Source: Helicobacter bizzozeronii CCUG 35545 (GTDB lineage Bacteria > Campylobacterota > Campylobacteria > Campylobacterales > Helicobacteraceae). From it: a stretch of DNA of 49,756 nt. The DNA is taken from NCBI GenBank assembly GCA_000263275.1, contig CAGP01000007.1, forward strand, positions 1-49,756, in the 5' to 3' direction. A model generated the notes under the pieces. That model had not been told where the DNA came from. It worked only from the letters and a program-made list of their open reading frames with translations, and did no database searches. Position numbers and translations under genes: made by a program. Shown piece after piece: positions 38,504 to 47,156 of this stretch; position 1 is the stretch's first letter; the number at the start of each line of letters is the position of its first letter.

Positions 38504-40347
38504 TCAGTCTGGATACCAGTAGGGGCGATTGGTTAGGCTATCACAACGATCAAACATTTGATCCATGTCTCTCGCATTTACGCTAGACACATCCCAATCC
38601 TCTAAGGATTGATCAAATCTAGAGCAACCCCTGAACATACAACCCATTCTTTCCACGCTAGAAGTGTCCCAATCATTCAAGGGCTGGTTAAAACGCTTAC
38701 AGCCATCAAACATGCAAAACATGTCTTTGACACTGGACACATCCCAATCCTCTAGGGGTTGGTTGAAAGACTCACAATGGCTAAACATGCCCCACATTTC
38801 CTCCACCCTAGAAACATCCCAATCATCTAGAGGTTGGTTGAAATTTTTGCAATTCTCAAACATTGCCCTCATGCTTTTAACCCTAGAGACATCCCAACTA
38901 TTTAAAGGCTGGTCGAAACGAGCATCTTCACAATAGCCCATTTTAAACATCGCCTCCATAGTCTCTACGCTAGAGACATCCCAGTTGTTTAGGGGTTGAT
39001 TAAAGCTATGGCAACCTTCAAACATACCTTTCATATTTTTGACATTGGACACATCCCAGTTATTCAAGGGTTGGTTAAAGTTTTCACAACCATCAAACAT
39101 GTTTTCCATTTTTTCCACCCTAGAGACATCCCAATTGTTTAAAGGCTGGTTGAAACTACGGCACACCCAAAACATAAAAGACATATCCTCCACATTGGAT
39201 ACATCCCAATTATTCAAGGGCTGGTTAAAGCTCGTGCAACGAACGAACATATTATTCATATATTTCACACGGGACACATCCCAATTATTTAAAGGCTGGT
39301 TGAAATTTCCACAGCCACTAAACATAGCATCCATTTCTTGCACCCTAGACACATCCCAGCTATTCAGGGGCTGATTAAAGCTCGTGCAACCCATAAACAT
39401 AGCACCTGTTCTAAACGCATTGGACAACTTCCAGCCCTCCAAAGCCCCATTAAAATTTTCACAATAAGCAAACATCCCGTGCATATTCTGCACCCTAGAG
39501 ACATCCCAGTCATTTAAAGGCTGGTTGAAGTTTTGGCAACGCACAAACAAGAAAGTCATGTGCTCGACCTTAGATACATCCCAACTATTCAAGGGCTGGT
39601 TGAAGTTTTCACACAACCTAAACATCGCCTCCATGTTCTCCACATGAGACACATCCCAACTTGAAATGTCATGGTTAAAATGGATGGCTTTGTAAAACAT
39701 GGCTTTCATGTTGGTAACATGGGCAGTGTCCCAAGTTTCTAAGCCTTCAAAGTTTTGGCGGGTGAAGGGTTTGACTTCATCGTCTTTGTACCCCCCCCCC
39801 CCCAGTGGCATGTGAAAACACATAACTTAAATCCGTAATCTTACTAATGTCGATCTCGCCTAAATGCACGCTCTCATCAGCGACCAGTTTTTTAAGTTCC
39901 TCCTTGCTTTGGGGGTGATATTTTTTAGCCATTTTAGGCGTAGCTTTGGTGGTGGTGGGGGCACTTAAAGCGGGATGCTCTTTTAGAGCCATTAGCACGC
40001 CTTCCAAATCAAAAACACTTTTTTTCCAAACTTGCCAAGGAGTCCAAAACCTCCTTAGCGGTGCTGACCTGCTCTAGACTGGCTAGAGGCGTGTTGATTT
40101 TAGCTCTCAGGCGTTTAAACAAAATCAACACTTTTTCTAACTCTGTATCGTCCTCTAAGCTGGCATAGTGGCTCTCTAGGGCTTGGCTTAGATGAGTCAA
40201 AGCTCCGACTAATGCGCTAAATTTGGCATGCAAGTCCTTAGCCTCAGCCCCCGCATCTAGCCCCTCCTCTAACACACTCTTAGCTAAACGGCATGCCCGC
40301 TTAGCACTTTTGACCTCTTGTTCTAACTTCTCTAAAACCTCTTGCAT
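38504..40347 (-). CDS. DUF285/BspA-like repeat protein, long paralogue with G13 tract
   Basis: About 613 residues once joined. N-terminal 115 residues are helical, coiled-coil-like (EVLEKLEQEVKSAKRACRL); then a Thr/Ala-rich linker, the block KKYHPQSKEELKKLVADESV-HLGEIDISKITDLSYVFSHAT shared with the short paralogue, a glycine stretch encoded by the G13 tract, and about 16 tandem 25-residue DUF285 repeats with consensus FNQPLNNWDVSRVEKMENMF and a Cys at position 23. Frame breaks: T7 at 40019-40025 and the C13/G13 tract at 39791-39803, which is one base out of register (G12 reads through). Start ATG 40347 is preceded by a near-perfect AGGAGG. No signal peptide. Probably a phase-variable protein of unknown function. 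Confidence 0.75.
38537..39754 (-). repeat. Tandem 75-bp coding repeats (25-residue DUF285 units)
   Basis: About 16 consecutive units, each encoding FNQPL(N/D/E)xWDVS followed by xVxxMxxMFxxCxx. The unit length is almost constant at 75 bases; one unit has a few extra residues (FKMGYCEDAR). High DNA identity between units (for example repeated blocks around CCAGTTATTCAAGGGTTGG on the plus strand) makes the array a substrate for recombination and for collapse in assembly. Confidence 0.9.
39791..39803. repeat. Poly-C/poly-G tract of 13 bases inside the DUF285 gene
   Basis: Thirteen consecutive C on the plus strand (G on the coding strand), far longer than any other run in the window (next longest is nine). 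It sits between the conserved SHAT block and the repeat array. The recorded length leaves the downstream repeats out of frame; 12 would give a Gly4 stretch and an open frame. Poly-G tracts of this length are typical contingency loci in Helicobacter. Confidence 0.85.
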
Positions 40348-40380
40348 GTATCCTCCTAACAAATTAAAGTGAGAACTATT

Positions 40381-41394
40381 CTAACATAAAAACACTTCCA
40401 GCGGATAATTTTTGTCCATCTTTTTAAGGTCCAAATACGCTTGGATGATCAAAAACTCATCTTTGGGGTGGGTGCTTAGGCGTTCTTTGACCTGCTCGAT
40501 CATCTCCAAATCCAGCAAGACATACAAAAACCCTTTTTCGGCTAGCTCGTCTTTTTCGGCCAAAAGCTCAAAGAATTTAAACCAATCATCGGGGGATAAA
40601 AAGGCTTTAGAATCCAAAGCCATTTTAAAATACTCCTGTTTGCTATAACCCACCGCCGTGCAAAAGCCCACGACCTCGGCGCGATCTAGGGCGACTTTTT
40701 GTTGCCAAAAGGCATCTAAAAGGACTTGCAAAACGGATTTATCCAGCAAATTTTGCGTCTGCTTCAACACCTTAGAAATTTCTTTAGGCGTGCCTTTTTT
40801 AATGATCTCCACCAGCGCATCGCGTTTGAGCTCTAGGCTAAATTGATCCTTTTTGATCACCTCGTAAGCGTATTTTAAATCTTGCGTGATTTTGTTGCGG
40901 ATATTTTGGAGATAAAAGGGGTTTTGGGCACAAAGCTCAAATTTTTTCATCTCCACTTCCTGCTTTTGCTCGATACTTTGGTAAATCCCAAAAAGTTGAT
41001 CCACCTTTTCATGCCCACTTTTGGGCGTATTCAAATCAGCTTGCAAAGAAAAACGCCCTAAAATGGCAGAGAGCTTGTCAAACAAGGGGCTATAGTAATT
41101 TTCCTTGCTAAAGGTGTGCTTGCTCTCTTGGTCGATGATTTGGCGGGCGATCTTTTCAAAGTCGCGCCCCTCTTGGTAGCGTGCCCAACAAGTGCCCACA
41201 TAATTAGCCAGCACAAAGAACAAAGAACACACAAAAAACACCAACACCACCAACACCACCCAAAGCGCAATGGGGAGGTGGATGGCGTGCTTGTTCCAAG
41301 TTAAGGCAAAACTGCCCGGACTCACACTATAGACACACCACCCCAGTGCCAAAACAAATAAAATCGTAAAAGAGCCATAGTAACGCAATTTCAT
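40381..41394 (-). CDS. Conserved membrane-anchored hypothetical protein
   Basis: 337 residues. Two N-terminal membrane helices (FTILFVLALGWCVYSVS and ALWVVLVVLVFFVCSLFFVL) anchor a long helical, charged cytoplasmic domain with HEAT- or TPR-like character (KRDALVEIIKKGTPKEISKVL, LLDLEMIEQVKERLSTHP). No family recognised. A TATAAT box lies about 30 bases upstream of the ATG and AAGGAAACCC just before it. It lies 34 bases upstream of the DUF285 gene and may be co-transcribed with it. Confidence 0.7.
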   Translation of the reverse strand: MKLRYYGSFTILFVLALGWCVYSVSPGSFALTWNKHAIHLPIALWVVLVVLVFFVCSLFFVLANYVGTCWARYQEGRDFEKIARQIIDQESKHTFSKENYYSPLFDKLSAILGRFSLQADLNTPKSGHEKVDQLFGIYQSIEQKQEVEMKKFELCAQNPFYLQNIRNKITQDLKYAYEVIKKDQFSLELKRDALVEIIKKGTPKEISKVLKQTQNLLDKSVLQVLLDAFWQQKVALDRAEVVGFCTAVGYSKQEYFKMALDSKAFLSPDDWFKFFELLAEKDELAEKGFLYVLLDLEMIEQVKERLSTHPKDEFLIIQAYLDLKKMDKNYPLEVFLC

Positions 41395-41422
41395 GGGTTT
41401 CCTTTTGTTGTATGCTGTGTCT

Positions 41423-41428
41423 ATTATA
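41423..41428 (-). promoter_or_regulatory. Candidate -10 box (TATAAT) for the 337-residue membrane protein
   Basis: TATAAT on the minus strand, 28 bases before the ATG, inside the 50-base gap behind rlmH. It may also feed the DUF285 genes downstream. Confidence 0.45.
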
Positions 41429-41444
41429 CCCTAAAGTAGCTAAC

Positions 41445-41895
41445 TCACTTATGGTAAGGGTGGTGGTTCAACAAGCTTAAAGCCCTAAAAATCTGCTCGC
41501 ATAAAACCAATTTGGCGATCTGGTGGCTAAAAGTCAAGGGGCTTAAAGAGAGAGCCAAACAGCGGTTTAAAAAATCGGGGGCAAAGCCGTATGCACCTGC
41601 GAATAAAAAAATGCACACGGGGTTGCTTGGCTAGGATTTGGCTAAACTCTTGGCTATTGCACAGCTTGCCTGTAGGGTGCATAGCCACACATAGGGCGTT
41701 AGGCTTAAGATAGGGGCTTAGGGTTTTGGTGTAGAGGGCTTGGGCGTTTTGGGGCGTGCTGTTGTGCAGATTGGCAGGCAAGAGATCGACAATCTCTAGC
41801 GTGGCGTTGAATTGCTGGCATTGGCGTTGTTGGTGGGCTAGCAACGCTGCAATTTGGGGGTCTTTTTTGGCGATGGCATAGAGGGTGCAAGTCAT
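41445..41895 (-). CDS. rlmH: 23S rRNA (pseudouridine1915-N3)-methyltransferase RlmH
   Basis: SPOUT methyltransferase acting on helix 69 of 23S rRNA. N-terminal TCTLYAIAKKDPQIAAL; after an A7 run (41605-41611) the frame changes, and with six A the C-terminal half reads HFLFAGAYGFAPDFLN, LSLSPLTFSHQIAKLVLCEQ, IFRALSLLNHHPYHK, the hallmark (LS.MT..H...R..L.EQ.YRA) of the family with trefoil knot. Restored length 149 residues, ending at 41445. The start overlaps the accD stop by four bases (ATGA). Confidence 0.92.
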
Positions 41896-42743
41896 CGGTT
41901 TTCAGTGAGCATGCCCACCAGATCGCTAATGGTTTTTTTCAAATCCTTTCTGTGGATAATCATGTCAATCAAGCCATGTTCTAAGAGAAACTCGGCACTT
42001 TGGAAACCCTGGGGCAACTCCGCCCCGATGGTTTGTTTGATTACCCTAGCACCTGCAAAACCCACCATCGCCCCGGGCTCGGCAATGATGAGATCGCCCA
42101 AAAAGGCAAAAGATGCGCTCACACCCCCAAAGGTGGGATCGGTGAGCAAGGAGATAAAGGGCAATTTAGCCTCTGCTAGATGGTTTAATGCGGCACTGGT
42201 CTTAGCCATTTGCATGAGTGAATAGGTGGATTCTTGCATCCTAGCCCCCCCGCTAGCGCTCACAATCAAGAGGGCTTGGGAGTTGCTGACTGCGCGCTGG
42301 ATTGCCCGCACGATTTTTTCCCCCTCCACAGAGCCTAATGACCCCCCCATGAAAGCAAAATCAAAGATCACAATCTGCATGCCAATGCCATTGATGGCGC
42401 CCTGCCCGCTGATGACCGCACTAGGGCGACCTGTTTTGGCTTGGTATTTTTTCACCCGTTGCTTGTAACTCTCTTTATCCACGAAGTTGAGCGGATCGAC
42501 TGGTCTTAGGTCTTGGTCAAATTCGATAAAACTTTGCGGATCGCATAAAAATTCTAACCGATCTTGTGCGCCCATGCGGAAATGGTAATGGCACTTCAAA
42601 CACACATGGTGTTTTGAGAAAACTTCTTTGTAATACATTAACGCATTGCACTTGGGGCATTTGATCCAATGGCTGGGCATGTCCTGTTCGGAGGATTGCA
42701 CCCGTGTTTTTTTCAAATTCTTTAAAAAGTCTGTAAAACCCAT
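41892..42743 (-). CDS. accD: Acetyl-CoA carboxylase carboxyltransferase subunit beta
   Basis: Zinc-ribbon subunit of the carboxyltransferase that makes malonyl-CoA for fatty-acid synthesis. Zinc ligands CPKC and CLKC lie around residues 30-53; the crotonase-like core has MGGSLGSVEGEKI, SASGGARMQES, DPTFGGVSASFA and GARVIKQTIG. About 283 residues, intact frame. ATG 42743 preceded by GAAGGGTGAAT is preferred to the GTG two codons upstream. AccA is not in the window. Confidence 0.96.
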   Translation of the reverse strand: MGFTDFLKNLKKTRVQSSEQDMPSHWIKCPKCNALMYYKEVFSKHHVCLKCHYHFRMGAQDRLEFLCDPQSFIEFDQDLRPVDPLNFVDKESYKQRVKKYQAKTGRPSAVISGQGAINGIGMQIVIFDFAFMGGSLGSVEGEKIVRAIQRAVSNSQALLIVSASGGARMQESTYSLMQMAKTSAALNHLAEAKLPFISLLTDPTFGGVSASFAFLGDLIIAEPGAMVGFAGARVIKQTIGAELPQGFQSAEFLLEHGLIDMIIHRKDLKKTISDLVGMLTENR

Positions 42744-42789
42744 ATTCACCCTTCAAACATTGATGGAGCTATTGTAGCATAAGTGGCGA

Positions 42790-43242
42790 TCACTCCTCGA
42801 TTAATTGCGTGATCTGTGCCTCCAACATCGCCATCACTTGGAGTTGCCCGATGATCTCTTGGATCAGGGGGATGAGGGGGGCTAGCTGGGTGCTTTTTTG
42901 GACATCTTGGGCGATGGCGATGTAACCTTGCAAGATACCCCCCAAGTAGTCAAAAAGCAGTGTGTTGCTGTAGTAATCTTGCAAGACTTGGAACAAAGAG
43001 GCATTTTGCTTGACAACGCCATTGATAATCGCCATCTCTCTAAAATGATCTTCTTGATTATCCAAGCGTAAATGGCGTGCGATGCTGTTGAGTTTCTCGT
43101 TAAATAATGAGATGTTTTTACGCACACTGGCTTGATAAATTGCCATTTGGTGGATGGCTTCTTCGATCGTGTGGATGGAGGAGAGCGCATGGAGTGTGCA
43201 AAAAGTTAAGGAAATAACTAGCCATTTTTTCAAAATACCCAA
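42790..43242 (-). CDS. Exported hypothetical protein
   Basis: 150 residues with a clean signal peptide (KKWLVISLTFCTLHALS). The mature part is helical and lacks Cys (EEAIHQMAIYQASVRKNISL, LQVMAMLEAQITQLIEE), suggesting a small periplasmic helical bundle. No family recognised. Divergent from the aminotransferase gene, with a TATAAT about 28 bases before the start. H. pylori appears to have an uncharacterised gene at this place beside accD. Confidence 0.7.
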   Translation of the reverse strand: MGILKKWLVISLTFCTLHALSSIHTIEEAIHQMAIYQASVRKNISLFNEKLNSIARHLRLDNQEDHFREMAIINGVVKQNASLFQVLQDYYSNTLLFDYLGGILQGYIAIAQDVQKSTQLAPLIPLIQEIIGQLQVMAMLEAQITQLIEE

Positions 43243-43269
43243 CGCATGCCCCTTTTGTAAGATAATTTT

Positions 43270-43275
43270 ATTATA
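43270..43275 (-). promoter_or_regulatory. Candidate -10 box (TATAAT) for the exported protein and accD
   Basis: TATAAT on the minus strand, 27 bases before the ATG of the exported protein. It may continue into accD-rlmH. Confidence 0.45.
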
Positions 43276-43309
43276 CCACCAACTAGAAAAATCGTAAGGC
43301 TCTTTGTGT

Positions 43310-43315
43310 TATACT
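43310..43315 (+). promoter_or_regulatory. Candidate extended -10 box (TGTTATACT)
   Basis: TGT-TATACT, 19 bases before the aminotransferase ATG and followed by the ribosome site AGGAG. With the opposite TATAAT 35 bases away it forms a compact divergent promoter pair. Confidence 0.45.
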
Positions 43316-43334
43316 CCCCCTTTAGGAGAAAAAA

Positions 43335-44462
43335 ATGCCAATCTTACAACCCTTATTATTCACCCCCGGACCCACCCCCATCCACCCCAAGATCGCACGG
43401 GTTTTAAGCCAGCCTGTCCCCCACCACCGCACCCCTGAATTTGAAAGCATTTTTGCGGGTGTGCGCGCGCATTTAAAGCAGATGACGGGCACAGCCGAGG
43501 TTTTAACTTTGGTGTGTAGCGGCACGGGTGCTATGGAGGCGGTCCTGTGCCATTTTGTAGAGGCACACACCCAAGAGCCTAAACTCTTGGTGCTCAACAA
43601 TGGCAAGTTTGGCGAGCGTTTTTTTAAAATCGCCCAAGCCCACCAGCTCAACGCTTTAGAGATCAAGAGCGCATGGGATAGCCCCATTAGCCCCCAAGAG
43701 GTGCTAGCCTTTTTGCAAGCACACCCTAGCCTAGAGGTGCTCGCCTTGCAGGCATGCGACTCTTCGGGGGGCTTGCGTTTGGATTTTGAGGGCATTGCCA
43801 AAATAGCCAAAGAGCACAACCCTAATTTATTGGTGGTTGTGGATGTGATCACCGCCTTAGGTGTGGAGCCCCTAGATGTTGCCCATGTCGATGTTTTGAT
43901 TGGGGGGAGTCAAAAGGCATTCATGGCACCCGTAGGGCTAGGAATCTTGGGCTTAAGCCCACTGGCAATCCAAAAACTCACCCCTAAGGGTTATTATTTT
44001 AATTTGCACGCTGAATTAGCCAACCAGCAAAAAAACACCACCGCCTTTACAGCGGGCATTAGCCACATCATCGCCCTAAAAGCTTATTTTGAATGCGTGG
44101 CAGAATTAGGCGGGCTAGACACTCTTTTTGCAGACACTAAAAAACGCGCACAAGCCAGCCACCAAGCCCTAGAAGCTCTGGGCTTGCAAATCTACCCTAA
44201 AGCCCCGGCACCGAGCATGAGCACTATTTATCACAAGCAGGCCACACAGATTCGCAAACACCTTAAAAAATACGGCGTGATCGTGGCTGGCGGGCAGGAT
44301 CATTTAAAAGATGTGCTCTTGCGGATTAACCACATGGGCTTAGTGGAAGTCTATGAGATCGCATGGGTGCTCAATGCCTTAGAGCAAACTTTGCTAGATT
44401 TGGGCTTGAAATCTAGCTTTGAGGGCGTGGCGGTGCGGGTGTTCATGCAACATTATTACTAG
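43335..44462 (+). CDS. Class V aminotransferase (alanine-glyoxylate / serine-pyruvate type)
   Basis: PLP enzyme of 375 residues. LLFTPGPTPIHPKI is the characteristic N-terminus of this class, VCSGTGAMEAVLCHF binds the cofactor phosphate, VVVDVITALGVEP holds the pyridine-ring Asp, and the Schiff-base Lys is in IGGSQKAFMAPVGLG. Close relatives include the small subunit of soluble hydrogenase and phosphoserine/alanine transaminases; the substrate here is undetermined. AGGAG upstream of the ATG. First gene of the aminotransferase-gpt-rimO run. Confidence 0.9.
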   Translation: MPILQPLLFTPGPTPIHPKIARVLSQPVPHHRTPEFESIFAGVRAHLKQMTGTAEVLTLVCSGTGAMEAVLCHFVEAHTQEPKLLVLNNGKFGERFFKIAQAHQLNALEIKSAWDSPISPQEVLAFLQAHPSLEVLALQACDSSGGLRLDFEGIAKIAKEHNPNLLVVVDVITALGVEPLDVAHVDVLIGGSQKAFMAPVGLGILGLSPLAIQKLTPKGYYFNLHAELANQQKNTTAFTAGISHIIALKAYFECVAELGGLDTLFADTKKRAQASHQALEALGLQIYPKAPAPSMSTIYHKQATQIRKHLKKYGVIVAGGQDHLKDVLLRINHMGLVEVYEIAWVLNALEQTLLDLGLKSSFEGVAVRVFMQHYY

Positions 44463-44470
44463 GGGGTGGC

Positions 44471-44937
44471 ATGCGCCAGTATTATAGCTATGCAGATTTT
44501 AGGCAAGATGTGTTAGCCCTAGCCCAGCAAGTCGAGCAAGATTTTAAACCCCAAGCCATCATCGCGATCTTGCGGTGGGGGGATGACCTTAGCGCATTTT
44601 TTGGGGCTGTATTGGGACATCAAAGAGGTCTATGCCATCAATGCCAGTTCCTATAGTGTCGATCGCACACAAAGCACTCTAGAAATTAGCAATATCCCCC
44701 ATTTGAGCCCCAAACACCAGCAGGTATTAGTGGTTGATGAGATCATAGATAGTGGGAAGAGCTTTTTAGGTGTCCTAAGAGTCTTGAAACAACAATACCC
44801 ACAAGTTCTCTTTAAAAGCGCAACTCTCTTTGCCCAAAAAAGCGCGCGTTTTAAGGCGGATTTTGTGCTCAAAGAGGCTAAATGCTGGATTGATTTTTTT
44901 TTGGGAGATGGATTTAGGGGGATCGTATGCGCCCTAA
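44471..44937 (+). CDS. gpt: Xanthine-guanine phosphoribosyltransferase Gpt
   Basis: Purine-salvage enzyme joining guanine or xanthine to PRPP. The PRPP loop [17 protein letters not shown] is clear; the N-terminal [15 protein letters not shown] and IIAILRWG segments match. Frame breaks at G6 (44577-44582; five G gives [14 protein letters not shown]) and at T9 (44894-44902; eight T gives [13 protein letters not shown]). Restored length about 154 residues, stop at 44937, overlapping the rimO ATG by 11 bases. Confidence 0.92.
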
Positions 44938-46230
44938 ACTTTATTTGGTGTCTTTGGGCTGTTCTAAAAACTTGGTCGATAGCGAGGTGATGTTAGGCAA
45001 ACTCTCTAACTATGAGCTCACCCAAGATTGTAGCCAAGCTGATGTTATCATTGTCAATACCTGTGGGTTTATCCACTCTGCCAAACAAGAGAGCGTGCAG
45101 GTCTTGCTAGAGGCGATCAAGGCACGCAAAGAGGGCGCGCTGGTGGTGGCTAGCGGGTGCTTGAGCCAACGCTACAAAGAGGAATTACAAGCCGAGTTGC
45201 CTGAGATCGACATTTTTACGGGCGTGGGGGATTATGATCGCATCGATGAACTCATCGCCAACCAAAAAAAGCGCATTTTCAGCACTCATTTTTTTTAGCC
45301 AATGCCACCCACCAACGCACCATCATTGGTTCTAAGGTGCATGCCTATGTCAAACTCTCTGAGGGGTGCAACCAAAATTGTAGCTTTTGTGCGATCCCTA
45401 GCTTTAAGGGGCGTTTGCAAAGCAAGAGTGTCGATCAGATTTTAAAAGAGGTGGAAAATCTAGCCAAGCAGGGCTTTAGCGATATTAGTTTTATCGCTCA
45501 AGATTCTAGCTCTTATCTAAGCGACCAAGGCGTGAAAGAGGGCTTAGTGGGACTCATTGAGGCGATCGATCAACAACAAGCCCTCAAGAGCGCGCGCATT
45601 TTCTATCTCTACCCCACTTCCACCACGCCCAAACTCATCGACACGATCGCCAACTCGCCTATTTTTGTCAATTACTTTGATATGCCTATCCAGCACATCT
45701 CAGATCACATGCTCAAAACCATGCGCCGCAACTCCAACACGCAAACCCATATCCAGCTTTTAGAACGCATGAAAGCCCTACCAGATAGTTTTTTACGCAC
45801 CACTTTACTACTGGGGCACCCCGGGGAGAGCGAGGAGGACATAGCGATCTTGCAAGAGTTTTTAGAGGGCTTTAGCTTTGATCGGATCAATCTCTTTGCC
45901 TTTAGCCCGGAGGAAAACACGCGCGCGCACAAAATGGAGCGTGTGCCTGAGAGTGTGATCAACCAACGCCTAGATAGAATCAATGCTTGCGTGCAAAAAC
46001 AAGTGCAAGCCTCCATGCAAAATCTCTTGCACAAGCCTATTGATGTGATCGTGGAGGGTTTGAGCGCAGATGGACTCTTTTTAAAAGCACGGGACAAACG
46101 CTGGGGATTAGAAATTGATGGGGAAATCCTCATTAATGAGAGTTTGGTAGAAAATACAACTCCCGGGCACTACAAGGCGATCTGTTCTGCCTACGAGGAG
46201 GGCATGTTGGTGGGCAAGATCATTGCTTGA
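44927..46230 (+). CDS. rimO: Ribosomal protein S12 methylthiotransferase RimO
   Basis: Radical-SAM enzyme that methylthiolates Asp of ribosomal protein S12. N-terminal domain [18 protein letters not shown] and [16 protein letters not shown] supplies Cys for a second iron-sulfur cluster; the radical-SAM site is [17 protein letters not shown]; the C-terminal part ends in a TRAM domain. The frame breaks near 45265-45296, where A7 and T8 runs each appear one base too long; removing both gives [17 protein letters not shown], which aligns without gaps to H. pylori. Restored length about 433 residues. Confidence 0.94.
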
Positions 46231-46254
46231 GGCGATCATGCACCCCTTACAAGA

Positions 46255-46847
46255 TTAATGGCAATATACACAACAAACCCAATAAAAAATTAGAGCACAG
46301 ACAAGGTCTATCTTTTTACAATGCTTGGTGTATAAATTTTTCATCTTGGGGTTTGAAAATAAGAGTGCTACACCAAGAAAATAACAAAAGCTTTCTATAA
46401 CCAAAAGCACAACAAGCAAGCTGAGGTGGAAAAAATTGTAAGAGAAATTTAGGCTTGAAAAAATACTGCCAAAATAAAATAAAGCCTTGACATTGCTCAG
46501 ATTCGTGATAAAACCTCTAATAAAGGGCTTATTTGTGTAACCTAAATTCCCAAAATTTTCTTTTTTGTTTTAAATTTTTTAGGAGCAAGAAAGCCAGGTA
46601 TGATAAATAAAAGATACCCAACAAGGTTAATAAGGTCTTCATTAAGGGAAAAGTTTCAAACATGAGTTTCAACCCACCCAATGATAAAATGATCCAAATA
46701 AAAACAGCTGAAGAAATGCCACAAACCACTAAAAACGCCCTTTTAAAATCTGCCTTTAAGGCATACGCGCTCACAATAAAAAAAGTCAGGACCGGGGAGC
46801 AATAATGCAAAAAGATGGATCAGAAAAATTAACAGAAAATCCATCAT
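46255..46847 (-). CDS. LysE/RhtB family amino-acid exporter
   Basis: Small inner-membrane exporter, about 196 residues after repair. FALLLPGPDFFIVSAYALK is the conserved N-terminal block (GP-D), followed by FLVVCGISSAVFIWIILSL, LGIFYLSYLAFLLLKNL and, after the break, RGFITNLSNVKALFYFGSI (family N-P-K region), then two last helices. Breaks at A7 (46778-46784) and T6 (46561-46566); one base fewer in each joins everything to a stop at 46255. The gene is AT-rich compared with rimO beside it. Substrate unknown. Confidence 0.75.
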
Positions 46848-46879
46848 GTAGTCCTATAGGGTTTTTAAAAGTAGGCATT

Positions 46880-47100
46880 CTAACAAAAAAAGCTTTTTTT
46901 TGGCAACACGCTATCTTGAAAGCGATGTCCAAACCCATTTTCATATCTACCCCTTTTTGGCTGGTTCAAAATCCTCATCGCCCAAGTTCTACAGCTTTAG
47001 TTAAATTGGTGGGTGCAGGGCGATTTGGGGATGGGGTAGCAGACCTTAAAAAATCAAATCCGCTAAAGTGATTATTTTTTAGGCAAATAAACACCGAAAA
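46880..47100 (-). pseudogene. NYN-domain gene remnant
   Basis: Minus-strand words KAVELGDEDFEPAKKG, GVDMKMGLDIAFKIA match the core of the NYN gene at 48487-49189 (KDLKDEDFQ..., KMVDMKIGLDIASLA) and DNA identity is obvious around 46921-46985 versus 48681-48750. Upstream and downstream parts are lost or scrambled, with stops in all frames. It is preceded by a copy of the same structured leader, so it derives from a duplicated leader-plus-gene unit. Confidence 0.7.
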
Positions 47101-47111
47101 ATTGAAACGAC

Positions 47112-47156
47112 CCGGAATCTTGGGTGCTTATACCAACACGACACTAAGCCAGCCGG
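47112..47156 (-). repeat. Leader-like sequence, copy A (upstream of NYN remnant)
   Basis: Shares roughly three quarters of positions with 49219-49270. Outer CCGG/CCGG pairing and an inner stem GGTGCT/GACACT (one mismatch) can be drawn, as in copy B. It overlaps the 3' end of the MazF/PemK-like gene. Confidence 0.5.

Noticed and set aside
38537-39754. Regular 75-base repeats resembling a CRISPR or satellite array
   Set aside because: Units are contiguous without spacers and encode an in-frame 25-residue protein repeat, so they are coding repeats.
46805-47071. Plus-strand ORF of 88 codons
   Set aside because: It runs antisense through the LysE start and the NYN remnant; similarity of the DNA to the NYN gene explains the open frame.
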